Counted from the first letter of the stretch, positions 13,771 through 21,923 are shown. The stretch is 43,163 bases of DNA from Deinococcales bacterium (GCA_025352125.1 JANXTZ010000043.1:1-43163), one strand, 5' to 3'. The notes: generated from the letters alone by a model not told the origin. Program-made: numbers and translations.

Positions 13771-15042
13771 ATGGCAGCGACAAGGCGAGGAACAAACGAG
13801 GGTTCTGTGATCCGTGAACATGTCCGTGGCGGGTTTTATTCCCATGTGAGCCTTGGATACAATCCCCGGACAGGCAAACGGGCACGAACCACAGTGTATG
13901 GTAAAACAAAAGATGAAGTGAAAGCCAAGCGTGATGCACTGCTGGTTGCCCATCGTCAAGGAACAATCACCGCGCCAGAAAAGCACACCCTTGGGGCTTG
14001 GTTGGATCAATGGCTCGAGTCAAAAAAACCTCATATTTCAGAAGGTTCTTACCGTGATTACGAGGGTCTTCTTGGGCGACACGTTCCACAGGAGTTAAAG
14101 AAAATGCGCTTGCAAGCCATTAAACGCGCTCATCTGAAAGAGTTGGATACGAAACTCGCTAAGGTTCACCGCGCAGAACCGAGTAAAAAAGTGTCGGTGA
14201 CGAATAAAAAAACCGTCCATAAAGAAGAGAAAGCGAAAGTTACCTTGTCAGCACGGACTCGCTCAAAGGTCTTTCAGTATTTGAAGGCTGCCTTTGAGGA
14301 AGCGATTGAACAAGAGCTTATTGCCGTCAACCCTGCCCGTGGGATTCGAGTCAGGGCAAATACCCAGGAATTACAAGCTCGAGCAACTGGGGCGGACAAG
14401 GCTCTTTCAGAAGGGGAAATGTTTGCTTTCCTTGACGCTGCGTTAAATCACCCGTTGTACCCAGCGCTTTACACCATGTTTTCACTTGGGCTGCGTCGGG
14501 GTGAGGCTCTTGGCTTACGCTGGCGCTCCGTCAACTTTACTACGGGTGAGATTCGGATAGAGCAGCAGGTGAAAATGGCTATGGTTGACAAGAAGATGCG
14601 TCCAATTATCAGCGCCACACTGAAAACCAAGGGAAGTCGACGGAAATTGTTTGCTTCGGAGGATTTGCTCGAGGTTCTAAAAGCCCGTAAAACTGCCCAG
14701 GAATCAGACCGTAAGAAATTGGGGGATTCTTGGACAGAGAACGGCTTGATCTTCACCACAACCCTTGGTACGCCCTATAACCCTGATAACTTGAATCGTG
14801 CAATTACCAATATTTGCAGAGATGCAGGTTTGCGCCGCTTCTCGAGTCATGCCGCACGACATACCGCAATTTCAACACAGCTTAGAAATGGTGAAAAGCT
14901 CGAGGTTGTTTCAGCTATTGCGGGTCATGCCCGTCCCAGCATCACGGCAGACCTGTACCGAACAGTGTTTGACGATGAAAAACGCGAAGCGGTATTTAGC
15001 TTAAAAGATAAACGGGCAAAACGTGTGATTGCCCAGGCTTAA
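13771..15042 (+). CDS. int: Tyrosine site-specific integrase
   Basis: About 423 residues. It has an N-terminal arm-binding domain (GGFYSHVSLGYNPRTGKRARTTVYGKTKDEV), a core-binding SAM-like domain (LGAWLDQWLESKKPHISEGS) with a Lys-rich insert, and a C-terminal catalytic domain. Counting from ATG 13765, the catalytic residues are R244 (LGLRRGEALGLRW), H362 and R365 (SSHAARH), H388 (GHARPSITADLY) and the nucleophile Y398. ATG 13771 is preferred because GGAGG lies 7 nt upstream; ATG 13765 overlaps the regulator stop. It lies 142 bp from attR, and the arm-type repeats fall between gene and core. It should integrate and excise this element at tRNA-Gly. Confidence 0.96.
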   Translation: MAATRRGTNEGSVIREHVRGGFYSHVSLGYNPRTGKRARTTVYGKTKDEVKAKRDALLVAHRQGTITAPEKHTLGAWLDQWLESKKPHISEGSYRDYEGLLGRHVPQELKKMRLQAIKRAHLKELDTKLAKVHRAEPSKKVSVTNKKTVHKEEKAKVTLSARTRSKVFQYLKAAFEEAIEQELIAVNPARGIRVRANTQELQARATGADKALSEGEMFAFLDAALNHPLYPALYTMFSLGLRRGEALGLRWRSVNFTTGEIRIEQQVKMAMVDKKMRPIISATLKTKGSRRKLFASEDLLEVLKARKTAQESDRKKLGDSWTENGLIFTTTLGTPYNPDNLNRAITNICRDAGLRRFSSHAARHTAISTQLRNGEKLEVVSAIAGHARPSITADLYRTVFDDEKREAVFSLKDKRAKRVIAQA

Positions 15043-15054
15043 ATCTTGCCGAGT

Positions 15055-15079
15055 TTTCACCACCACTTTCACCACCACT
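15055..15079 (+). repeat. Tandem TTTCACCACCAC repeats near attR (candidate arm sites)
   Basis: Two exact tandem 12-bp units, TTTCACCACCAC, between the integrase stop and the attR core. They share 16 identical bases with the repeat next to attL and have the same orientation on the plus strand. Confidence 0.65.
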
Positions 15080-15183
15080 GACTTATAATCGATTGTTGTT
15101 TAGAATTTTGAGACGTGGCTCAAGTTGTTTGATACACGCTAAAAAGTTGCGATTCGTGATTGTGTGTGATTCAAACAAGATAA

Positions 15184-15228
15184 TTCCCAAGCTGAATGTC
15201 GAGAGTTCGAGCCTCTTCTCCCGCTCCA
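15184..15228 (+). repeat. attR core (45-bp direct repeat, right copy)
   Basis: A perfect copy of the 3' 45 nt of tRNA-Gly, including CCA, but without the 5' half of the tRNA. This is a partial tRNA left at the element's right boundary. The 350-bp stretch 15043-15393 otherwise holds only the arm repeats, a weak terminator and the next promoter. Confidence 0.92.
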
Positions 15229-15235
15229 AAGTAAA

Positions 15236-15257
15236 CCTTGTCATGAACAGGCTTTTT
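15236..15257 (+). terminator. Displaced original terminator of tRNA-Gly
   Basis: CCTTGT, loop CATGA, ACAGG (one bulge), followed by CTTTTTTGTTTT, immediately after attR. Before integration it would have followed tRNA-Gly directly. Confidence 0.5.
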
Positions 15258-15380
15258 TGTTTTAAGAATCTCGAGTTTGGTTGGCTCAACCTCGAAGCAA
15301 TAGTAGATGTTTCGTGCTTAAGAAATACAGCATCACTTTCTGACAAAATGGGTCATCGCCGTTTTTTTAACAATCCGTGG

Positions 15381-15386
15381 TATAAT
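15381..15386 (+). promoter_or_regulatory. Extended -10 promoter, leaderless
   Basis: TGG followed by TATAAT, ending 7 nt before ATG 15394, so transcription should begin at or next to the start codon. No ribosome binding site is visible. Confidence 0.65.
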
Positions 15387-15393
15387 TAAGATA

Positions 15394-15645
15394 ATGAACA
15401 TACGAGTCACCACGCTGTGCGTCGCTGTCATTTCATTTTGTGCCATCAGTGTAGCAGCTCCAAAAGTGTACGGAAAATGTGAACGTCTGAATCTGGATTT
15501 CCCACATGGTGTAGGTTTGAAAGGCGCACGAGACAAAAACAAAACCGGAGTCCCAGTCACGAACTACACCATCAATCCAGTCGTGTATGCCGCTAACAAA
15601 CGACTTGACCGTGATAAAGACAAAATCGCTTGTGAACGCCTTTAA
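15394..15645 (+). CDS. Secreted Excalibur-domain protein
   Basis: 83 residues. A signal peptide (MNIRVTTLCVAVISFCAISV, cleavage probably after the following Ala residues) precedes an Excalibur domain: KCERLNLDFPHGVG, then NPVVYAANKRLDRDKDKIACERL with two conserved Cys residues and the DRDKDKIACE loop. The domain resembles EF-hand-like calcium-binding loops (DxDxDG) and is found on secreted or surface proteins. It is the first chromosomal gene right of the element. Transcribed from its own leaderless promoter and closed by a terminator, it is a single-gene unit. Calcium binding is inferred; the loop has Lys where Gly is usual. Confidence 0.85.
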   Translation: MNIRVTTLCVAVISFCAISVAAPKVYGKCERLNLDFPHGVGLKGARDKNKTGVPVTNYTINPVVYAANKRLDRDKDKIACERL

Positions 15646-15650
15646 CCCAA

Positions 15651-15691
15651 AATCTCGAGCTTTGGATGTTTAAGGCTCGAGATTCTTTTTT
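15651..15691. terminator. Terminator with CTCGAG stem
   Basis: AATCTCGAGC and GCTCGAGATT (10-bp stem, 14-nt loop) followed by CTTTTTT. It lies between the convergent Excalibur gene and the ABC permease gene and can serve the former. Confidence 0.8.
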
Positions 15692-15703
15692 ACTGTTTGA
15701 GAT

Positions 15704-16579
15704 TTAACCTTTGGTTGCACCAACCGTTAAACCTTGAATGAAGTAACGTTGCAAGCCAAAGAACACGATCAATGTTGGAATGGTTGCCACAAGGCTTCCA
15801 GCGACAATCAGTGGATAATCGGTGGTAAATTGCCCACGTAAGTTTGCCAGACCTGTGGTGACTGGCTTGAGGTGCGTATCTTGAATCAGCACCAGCGCCC
15901 AAAGGAAATCGTTGAAAATCCAGGTGAACTCGAGGGTGGCAAGAGCGGCAAGTCCGGGCAGCATGAGCGGGAAGGCAATGCGACGGAAAATCACCCATTC
16001 GGTTGCGCCGTCAATCACGGCGGATTCAAACAGGCTCGGCGGCACGGTGCGCATGAAATTGCGCAGCACGAAACTGCAAAACCCGAGCTGGAACGCGGTG
16101 TGAATCAAAATCAGTGACCAGTAGGTGTTATAAATATGAAGTTGGCTTGAGAGCTTGAAAACGGGCAGCAGCAGCATTTGAAATGGAAGCATCAGACCAG
16201 CCACGAACATCATGTACAAGGGTCGTGCCAGCCCAAAACGAAAACGCACCAGGGCGTAGGCGCACATGCTCGAGAGGAGAACGCAGGCAGTCAGGCTGGG
16301 AATGGTGATGATGAAACTGTTGAGCATGAACTGTCCAAGATTGGCGGTGTTCCAAGCCCTGGTGAAATTATCCAGCGTAAAGACGTGTGGAATGCTGAAC
16401 AGACCAAATTCATTGAGGTCATCGAAAGTTCTGAAAGCAGTCAGGAACGCGCCGACGATTGGCACGAGCCACAAAAGCGCAAAAAACCAGACGACAAAAA
16501 TAATGGCGGGGTGAACACCCTTGCGAATCTTCTTTTCCCGAACGACTTTGCTCACTTGGGCGGGTTGGGCTAGGCTCAT
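15704..16579 (-). CDS. Carbohydrate ABC transporter permease (MalG type)
   Basis: 291 residues with about six membrane segments. The inner-membrane subunit signature of binding-protein-dependent permeases, EAA loop ESAVIDGATEWVIFRRIAFP followed by LMLPGL, lies near residue 200. Its N-terminal FFALLWLVPIVGAFLTAFRT and C-terminal TVGATKG are typical of the MalG/UgpE class. It pairs with the MalF-type permease immediately upstream (ATGA overlap) to form the channel. No ATPase gene is next to it, so a shared MsmK/UgpC-type ATPase encoded elsewhere is expected. Confidence 0.92.
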   Translation of the reverse strand: MSLAQPAQVSKVVREKKIRKGVHPAIIFVVWFFALLWLVPIVGAFLTAFRTFDDLNEFGLFSIPHVFTLDNFTRAWNTANLGQFMLNSFIITIPSLTACVLLSSMCAYALVRFRFGLARPLYMMFVAGLMLPFQMLLLPVFKLSSQLHIYNTYWSLILIHTAFQLGFCSFVLRNFMRTVPPSLFESAVIDGATEWVIFRRIAFPLMLPGLAALATLEFTWIFNDFLWALVLIQDTHLKPVTTGLANLRGQFTTDYPLIVAGSLVATIPTLIVFFGLQRYFIQGLTVGATKG

Positions 16580-17538
16580 GCTGTTCCCTCGTCTTCCTGT
16601 GCCATGACTTGGCGCAAGTACATCATGACGAAAATTAAGGCAAATCCAAACAACACCACGGCAATGGCTGCGCCGTAACCGAGTCGGTTGTCGTCAAAGG
16701 ATTTGACGTACATGTAATTTGCCAGCACCTCGGTGGAGCTGACCGGACCACCTTTGGTCATGACGTTAACGATGTCAAATGAACGCAACGAGTCGATGAT
16801 CGAAACCACAACCACAATGGTGGTGACCGGTGAGAGCATCGGGAAAATGACGTAGCGAAACATGGTCCAGCCGGTCGCGCCATCCACCTTGGCGGCTTCG
16901 ACCACCTCGGAGTCAACCGTCTTTAAACCAGCCAAATACAAGATCATGACGTAACCCGTTTGACGCCATACTGCTGGAGCCATCACGGCGACCAGTGCCA
17001 GTTTGGGATCGCCGAGCCAGCCAATGCTGTATGCCGATTTGGGATCGACGTTGAAACCAATGGTTTTGAGCAATTGAAGCACTAGGTTGATAAAGGCGTT
17101 TAACAGACCTTGCTGGGGAAGATAAATCCAAGACCAGATCAGGGCGATGATCACGGGGGCGATGACCATTGGTAAAAAGTACGCGACCTTTAAAAAACGG
17201 TCAAAACGCAAATTGTTATTTAAAACCGTCGCCAGCGCCAAACCTGCGGCGGTGGGCACGGTGATAAAAACCAAAATCCAGATGGCGTTGTTGAGGATGG
17301 CGTGTTGAAATTCTGGGTCTGAAAACAAGTTTTTATAATTTTCAAAACCTGCAAAAACAGGTGGCGTAAAAGAATCCCAATTGGTTAGTGACAAATAAAA
17401 AGTGTACAACGTGGGCCACAAGACCCAAACAAAGTAAAGCCCCAATGGAACCGCCAAAAACGAGAAGATCACGAGGAAGCGATTGAGCGCCAATGTCTGA
17501 TAGTTTGCGCTTCGGGTGCGCCTGCTTGCCAGAGCCAT
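16576..17538 (-). CDS. Carbohydrate ABC transporter permease (MalF type)
   Basis: 320 residues with six predicted membrane segments. The EAA motif VEAAKVDGATGWTMFRYVIF is followed by PMLSPVTTIV, and the N-terminal segment RFLVIFSFLAVPLGLYFVWV is hydrophobic. This is the MalF/UgpA-type partner of the downstream permease. AGGAGG lies four bases before ATG 17538. It is separated from the binding-protein gene by 246 bp containing a terminator and tandem dyad repeats, so the permeases may be expressed at a lower level than the binding protein or from their own promoter. Confidence 0.92.
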   Translation of the reverse strand: MALASRRTRSANYQTLALNRFLVIFSFLAVPLGLYFVWVLWPTLYTFYLSLTNWDSFTPPVFAGFENYKNLFSDPEFQHAILNNAIWILVFITVPTAAGLALATVLNNNLRFDRFLKVAYFLPMVIAPVIIALIWSWIYLPQQGLLNAFINLVLQLLKTIGFNVDPKSAYSIGWLGDPKLALVAVMAPAVWRQTGYVMILYLAGLKTVDSEVVEAAKVDGATGWTMFRYVIFPMLSPVTTIVVVVSIIDSLRSFDIVNVMTKGGPVSSTEVLANYMYVKSFDDNRLGYGAAIAVVLFGFALIFVMMYLRQVMAQEDEGTA

Positions 17539-17699
17539 AAAACCTCCTTTAACTCGAGTTTTGTCAGTGCAGTAACACGGTGCAATGAACAGTGCGGCAA
17601 TTTCTCGAGGTTATTCTAAACAACAATTCTCTTTTTGTACTTTTCGATTCTACTCTCGTCATCTTAAAATAACCAGAATTTAGGTTCACAATCTTTTTG

Positions 17700-17733
17700 A
17701 AAATACAGTGCTGTTTAAAATACAGTGCTGTTT
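17700..17733. repeat. Two tandem 17-bp repeats with internal dyad
   Basis: AAAATACAGTGCTGTTT occurs twice in immediate tandem (17700-17716 and 17717-17733). Each unit contains the dyad ACAG-TG-CTGT. It lies between the binding-protein terminator and the permease genes, a position suiting operators for a sugar-responsive regulator. Confidence 0.6.
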
Positions 17734-17741
17734 GAAAGCAA

Positions 17742-17773
17742 AATCCCGCTCGAGTTTGAACTCGAGCGGGATT
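17742..17773 (-). terminator. Terminator after the binding-protein gene, CTCGAG stem
   Basis: AATCCCGCTCGAGTT and AACTCGAGCGGGATT form a 13- to 15-bp stem followed on the minus strand by TTTTGC. It lies 12 bp after the solute-binding protein stop and would reduce read-through into the permeases, a usual way to make binding protein in excess. Confidence 0.8.
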
Positions 17774-17784
17774 CCCGCAGTGCT

Positions 17785-19056
17785 TTACTTCGTGATTTTA
17801 CCGTAAATGCGTTCGCGGGTGGCTTCGAGGTTCTTTAAGATGCTCGAGAGTTGGCTTGGGTCTTGCATGAATTGCTGGAAGCCTTTCATGCCGATGTTCG
17901 CCATTTCTGGGTCGGTGTCGCGGTCATAGAATTGCGCGATGTAATCGGCTGGTTCGATGATCGTGGCTTGGGCTTTGGCAATTTGTGGCTTGGAGGCATA
18001 AAGCCCTTTGTCTATGTCGCTGCGCGGAACCAAACGACCAAGTTCCTTTGCGCCCTGTTCCATGGCTTCCTTGCTGCCCAGGTAACCCATGAAGAGTTTT
18101 GCGTTGGCAATGTTTGGCGCTTTGGTTGGCACGAAAAACCCGTCGGTTGGCGCTTCTTCGCCCATTGGCATTTTGGCGTTGATGATTGGGAAGCGGAAGA
18201 AGTCGAGTTGGGTTGCCTCGAGTCCGTCTTTCCATTGGTCGCGGATGAAGTCGCCCATCAGGTACATCGCGCCCTTGCCTTGGGTCATCAGTTGCGCGGC
18301 GTCTTGCCAATCGTAGCTGGCGCTGTTCTCGAGGAAGCACTTGTTGTCCAGGAGTTGCTTCCAGTAGCTAAAGACTTTGCGCACGCGGCTGTCGGTGTAA
18401 GCAATTTTGCCGTCGGTCAAGTCAACGTGAAATTGTGGTCCGTTCACGCGCATGTCCAGGAAGTCAAACCAACCGCCCAGTGGCCACAAGAACTTCGAGC
18501 CGGTCATGATTGGGGTGACTCCAGCCTTGTTGAGCGAACGACATAAGCCCAAGAATTCGGGCCAGGTTTTGGCTTCTTTCAAACCCAACTTTTGGAAGAT
18601 GTCCTTGCGGTAATACATCGCCCACCAGTAATAGCTGGTTGGCAAGAAGACGTACTTGCCTTTGTCCTGAGAAAGCGCTTGGAAGCCCTTTGGAAAGGTC
18701 TTTTCCCAGCCGTTGTCTTTCCAGACAGAACCAATGTCAGCAGCCAAGTCTTTGCTCGAGAAGAAACGCATCCGGTTGCCGGCGAACCAGGTCAGAACAT
18801 CTGGTGGAGTGTCGCTGGCGAGATAGGTGCGAATGGCTTGTTTAAAGCTTTCGTGATCGACGGTGTTGTGCGTCATTTCGATGCCTGGGTATTTGGCTTT
18901 AAACTGTGCCACAATCTTTTGATCATAGGCTTTTGGCGCAGGATCGGACGCATCCGAGTTGTAAACCAATTTGCCCGTCCCACTTTGTGCCACGACGCCA
19001 GCCAAACCGGCAGCCATGCCCAGCCCCACGAGTCCCATTAACAACTTTCGCTTCAT
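17785..19056 (-). CDS. Extracellular sugar-binding protein of the ABC transporter
   Basis: 423 residues from ATG 19056, chosen because AGGAGG lies six bases upstream; the frame is open to 19089. The signal peptide MKRKLLMGLVGLGMAAGLAG ends near VVAQ. The mature part is a family 1 (MalE/UgpB-type) solute-binding protein: KAYDQKIVAQFKAKYPGIEM, LTWFAGNRMRFF, the Trp/Tyr-rich segment PTSYYWWAMYYRKDIF near residue 135 and QGKGAMYLMGDFI. It is the first gene of the transporter unit. The sugar is not predictable from sequence; many aromatic residues fit an oligosaccharide or monosaccharide pocket. Confidence 0.93.
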   Translation of the reverse strand: MKRKLLMGLVGLGMAAGLAGVVAQSGTGKLVYNSDASDPAPKAYDQKIVAQFKAKYPGIEMTHNTVDHESFKQAIRTYLASDTPPDVLTWFAGNRMRFFSSKDLAADIGSVWKDNGWEKTFPKGFQALSQDKGKYVFLPTSYYWWAMYYRKDIFQKLGLKEAKTWPEFLGLCRSLNKAGVTPIMTGSKFLWPLGGWFDFLDMRVNGPQFHVDLTDGKIAYTDSRVRKVFSYWKQLLDNKCFLENSASYDWQDAAQLMTQGKGAMYLMGDFIRDQWKDGLEATQLDFFRFPIINAKMPMGEEAPTDGFFVPTKAPNIANAKLFMGYLGSKEAMEQGAKELGRLVPRSDIDKGLYASKPQIAKAQATIIEPADYIAQFYDRDTDPEMANIGMKGFQQFMQDPSQLSSILKNLEATRERIYGKITK

Positions 19057-19177
19057 ACGAAACCTCCTCAGGTTCTCCTCGAGCCACAATTCAGGCGTAA
19101 AACCCCTCGAGATTCACCCGAGCGTCACAAACCAAAAGGTCGTAACGAAAATCGCTATGCTGAGCAGTTGTTAAGAG

Positions 19178-19205
19178 GTTATCTCGAGGGTTCAAACCCT
19201 GTCAA
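19178..19205 (-). promoter_or_regulatory. Promoter/operator of the sugar-binding protein gene
   Basis: Minus-strand TTGACA, 16-nt spacer, GATAAC. The spacer contains the dyad GGGTT-TG-AACCC (19188-19199), placed where a repressor would block polymerase. The 368-bp stretch 19057-19424 holds no gene besides this and the hairpin at 19210. Confidence 0.4.
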
Positions 19206-19209
19206 GTTT

Positions 19210-19235
19210 CCAGACCACTTTGTGAAGTGGTTTGG
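19210..19235. repeat. Hairpin upstream of the binding-protein promoter
   Basis: CCAGACCACTT, loop TGTG, AAGTGGTTTGG: an 11-bp stem with one wobble pair. It may be a terminator-like insulator or a regulator site; there is no T run. Confidence 0.45.
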
Positions 19236-19424
19236 ACTCAAATCAAATATTTTTGACCTGAATTGAGGGCTAAACCCTCTCGCTCTAGATTCAAGAATCA
19301 TTCAAGGACAATGGCTTCCCTGTCAATTCGTTAGGTGCTAGGATTTCGTATCCGTAGACCTTTGATCGTCTCGAGGTTGCTCGAGTTCCGAGAAGACAGT
19401 TGCGGTTTGACGAAAGGATTTTCC

Positions 19425-20240
19425 ATGACACTCCAAGAAATGCTAGGCAATGTGGTGGCGCAACTTCAAACCCAAGAGACCGAACTGAACGCCGCCGATC
19501 CAGCCCATCCCACACACGGCACGGACATGGTTGCCAAGTTCCAAACTGCCCAGCAAGCCACCTCGAGCGATCCAAATGCCGACCTCGGGGCGCAGTTTCA
19601 AGCGGCGGCACAAGCCATTGGGGGCAGCTCGAGCGGGTTCACCTCCAAGGCGTACTCCGATGCCTTCACGCAGGCTGCACAGCAATTTCAGGGGCATCCA
19701 AATCAACTTACTCAGCACGATGTCGCGCCAATTGTTGGCGCGTTGGGTGCTGGCATTGCCAACCACGACACCAGAGGGGTCGATCAGGTGGGTCCACTTG
19801 GCGCACTTGGACCGCTTTTGGGAATGCTAAACGGCGGCGGACAGCAGGCACAAGCCCCTGGCGGCTTGGATGTTGGCGGCATTCTGGGCAGCCTGATGGG
19901 CAACGGCGGCGCTGGCGGGGCACTCGGCAACGTTTTGGGCGGCTTACTGGGCGGTGGCGGCGGCAGCGCAGGCGGGGCGCTCGGCAATATTGTCGGCGGC
20001 TTGCTCGGCGGCGGACAACAACATCAGCAAGCACAAGGCGGTTTGGGTGGCATCCTGGGCAGCGTGCTTGGCGGTGGACAACAAACCCAGGGTGGCGGCA
20101 TGGGCGACATTCTCGGGTCATTGCTCGGCGCGGTCAACCAGGGCGCGAACATGACCCACGCCAACGGTCAACGTGACGCCGGAGCCTCGAGCACCGGTGC
20201 AATTTTGACCGGTATTCTCGGTGCTTTGCTCAAGCACTAA
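19425..20240 (+). CDS. Glycine-rich repeat protein
   Basis: 271 residues from ATG 19425, with AAAGGA six bases upstream. Residues 1-130 are helical and Gln/Ala-rich (MTLQEMLGNVVAQLQTQETE ... SDAFTQAAQQFQGHPNQLTQ). Residues about 140-245 are low-complexity Gly/Leu/Gln repeats of the form GG(I/L)LGS(L/V)LGGG, occurring at least five times. No signal peptide. The repeats resemble those of YidB/DUF937-type proteins and could form an amphipathic glycine-zipper-like or aggregating region. Function unknown. It is a single-gene unit closed by the terminator at 20259. Confidence 0.75.
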   Translation: MTLQEMLGNVVAQLQTQETELNAADPAHPTHGTDMVAKFQTAQQATSSDPNADLGAQFQAAAQAIGGSSSGFTSKAYSDAFTQAAQQFQGHPNQLTQHDVAPIVGALGAGIANHDTRGVDQVGPLGALGPLLGMLNGGGQQAQAPGGLDVGGILGSLMGNGGAGGALGNVLGGLLGGGGGSAGGALGNIVGGLLGGGQQHQQAQGGLGGILGSVLGGGQQTQGGGMGDILGSLLGAVNQGANMTHANGQRDAGASSTGAILTGILGALLKH

Positions 20241-20258
20241 ATTTTTGTGCGATGTCTC

Positions 20259-20290
20259 GACCCTCGAGCAATCCTTGAGGGTCTTTGTTT
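20259..20290 (+). terminator. Terminator with CTCGAG stem
   Basis: GACCCTCGAG, loop CAATC, CTTGAGGGTC (one wobble) followed by TTTGTTTT, 19 bp after the Gly-rich gene. Confidence 0.8.
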
Positions 20291-20479
20291 TGGATTGAAC
20301 TTGTGAAATACGCAAAACTTTAAACCGAGTCAATGACCATGAAACTCATTCGGGGCATGTAAAGTATTAAAAATAATTTTAAAGTGTTTGGGTTACAAAT
20401 CCAATGAAATTCAGACACTCCAAAGTTGTTGAAAAGGTTTGAGAACATCAAAGCTCGAGCATCACATCAGGAGACAATC

Positions 20480-21316
20480 ATGAAGTTACAAGTATTTTGC
20501 ATCGCCGCACTTTTCGCCCTCGCCCCATTTGCCGCTGCTCAAGCGATCACGCCAGCACCCACCCAAACCAGCTATGACTTGCTCGAGGAACTGGCTGGAA
20601 GAATCATTGGTTACGGTTACGACGAACCAGAATTGATGGTCGGAAAACTACCAGGTGATCGCATCAAACTAGAGATTCCAGTGCCAGATGGCGCTCGGGT
20701 ACTTGGCACTTCAGTCAGTAATGGCGAAAGTTATGAAGTGGTCATGGATATTCGTGGCGATGGCAAAGATATTCTTGATTACTACCGTGCCAAGTTAAAA
20801 GATTTTACTGACAAGGGTTCGCAAAATGATGCTAGAGGTGGTTTTTTATTTTCAAGCACTTTGGTTGAACGTCGCCCCTACAGCCTCAACACATTGTTGT
20901 GCCAAGATCAATGGTCGGTGGCTGTGACCATTTACCGCCTTGATGCAGCCATCAAGGATGTGCGTTTACGCATTGACCGTTACGCCTGTATGTACTCTCA
21001 AGGCGGCATTGTCTTACCAAATTTGTTATTGCCAAAATTGGCAGAACCCACAAATGGCTCGAGTGGTTATGGTGACGACATTTTCTCGAGTATTACTATG
21101 AACACCCAATTAAGCGTTCTAGATTTATTTGAGCATTACAACACCCAGCTCGAGCAAGCCAATTGGAAGCAAAGCGAAAAAATTGCTTTGAAGACAGGCA
21201 TGGTCGTGACGTACACACTTACCAGCCCAAAAAATGAATCTTGGGGTGGGTTATTGACAATCCTTCCTGCCAAAGCTGGCTTATTAACGGCTTCAATTCG
21301 TGCGTATCCTCTTTAA
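20480..21316 (+). CDS. Secreted protein of unknown function
   Basis: 278 residues from ATG 20480 (AGGAGA upstream). A clear signal peptide (MKLQVFCIAALFALAPFAAA, then Q) is followed by two similar alpha/beta halves. Each has a helix ending in an aromatic residue (ILDYYRAKLKDF; LDLFEHYNTQLEQANWKQSE) and a strand-rich region. The repeated 'YY..L...' helix plus the IPVPDGARVLGTSV segment resembles small periplasmic sensor-like folds, but I cannot name a family. Two Cys residues (Cys139 and Cys168 approximately) could form a disulfide, relevant because a thioredoxin-like gene follows 15 bp downstream in the same operon. Confidence 0.75.
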   Translation: MKLQVFCIAALFALAPFAAAQAITPAPTQTSYDLLEELAGRIIGYGYDEPELMVGKLPGDRIKLEIPVPDGARVLGTSVSNGESYEVVMDIRGDGKDILDYYRAKLKDFTDKGSQNDARGGFLFSSTLVERRPYSLNTLLCQDQWSVAVTIYRLDAAIKDVRLRIDRYACMYSQGGIVLPNLLLPKLAEPTNGSSGYGDDIFSSITMNTQLSVLDLFEHYNTQLEQANWKQSEKIALKTGMVVTYTLTSPKNESWGGLLTILPAKAGLLTASIRAYPL

Positions 21317-21331
21317 GAATTTGGTGAAATC

Positions 21332-21856
21332 ATGACAAAATCTCAAGTGACAAGACGATCTTTGATAGTTGGTTTTTTCTTGTTGGAAGCTGTGACAGCC
21401 CAAACTTTGTTTCAACCCGCACCAGATTTTGTGATGTACAGCCCTAGCCTTAAAAACGCGGTTCAACTGGCAAAATTGCGCGGCAAACCAGTGGTCCTCA
21501 ATTTTTGGGGTTCATGGTGTGGACCGTGCCGCGACGAAATGCCTGCACTGAATGACGTGGCTGGGCAACTGAAAGAAAAATTTCTGATGTTGGCGGTGGG
21601 ATCAGGCGAAACTGCAGAAAAAAGCACCCAATATGTGATTGACAATAAATTTGAGCACCTGAATGTACTGGTTGATGCTCCGAGCGGCACAAATAACCTC
21701 GAGACGAGCGAGGCAGTCAATGGTAAGTACAAGGTGAACGCCTATCCAACAACGTTTTTTATTGATAAGGACGGTGTGATTCAGGCAACACGAGAGGGCG
21801 GCATGAGTCGAAAAACCTTTGTTTCGTACTTGCGAAACATTTACGTTACACCGTGA
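21332..21856 (+). CDS. TlpA/ResA-type thiol-disulfide oxidoreductase
   Basis: 174 residues. A signal or anchor segment (RRSLIVGFFLLEAVTAQ) leads into a thioredoxin fold with VVLNFWGSWCGPCRDEMPAL (active-site CGPC at residues 63-66), the cis-Pro loop NAYPTTFFID (about residue 138) and a terminal helix. Extracytoplasmic members of this family reduce or isomerise disulfides, for example in cytochrome c maturation. Here the partner is probably the secreted protein encoded just upstream. An Ala-X-X-type signal cleavage is more likely than a lipobox since no Cys follows the segment. Confidence 0.9.
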   Translation: MTKSQVTRRSLIVGFFLLEAVTAQTLFQPAPDFVMYSPSLKNAVQLAKLRGKPVVLNFWGSWCGPCRDEMPALNDVAGQLKEKFLMLAVGSGETAEKSTQYVIDNKFEHLNVLVDAPSGTNNLETSEAVNGKYKVNAYPTTFFIDKDGVIQATREGGMSRKTFVSYLRNIYVTP

Positions 21857-21879
21857 AAACACTGTTTCCCAAACAAATC

Positions 21880-21917
21880 AAAGCTCAAGCGACAAAAAAT
21901 TATCGCTCGAGCTTTTT
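21880..21917 (+). terminator. Terminator with CTCGAG stem
   Basis: AAAGCTCAAGCGA and TCGCTCGAGCTTT (13 bp, one mismatch) followed by TT. It separates the thioredoxin-like gene from the convergent dehydrogenase gene. Confidence 0.7.
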
Positions 21918-21923
21918 ATGATG

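Noticed and set aside
2479..15079. Short tandem repeats considered as a CRISPR array
   Set aside because: Only two units per site, 12 to 13 bp, with no spacers; no cas genes in the window.
15083..15346. 87-residue minus-strand frame across attR
   Set aside because: It is antisense to the duplicated tRNA 3' end and has the typical spurious tRNA-derived peptide; no ribosome site.
17700..17733. Tandem 17-bp repeats considered as an insertion-sequence scar
   Set aside because: No flanking terminal inverted repeats or transposase remnant; an operator is the simpler reading.
17851..18546. 231-residue plus-strand frame
   Set aside because: It is a shadow of the solute-binding protein gene on the other strand, with unnatural His/Val-rich composition.
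19400..20176. 258-residue plus-strand frame rich in Arg
   Set aside because: A frame-shifted reading of the Gly-rich repeat gene; the repeats keep several frames open.
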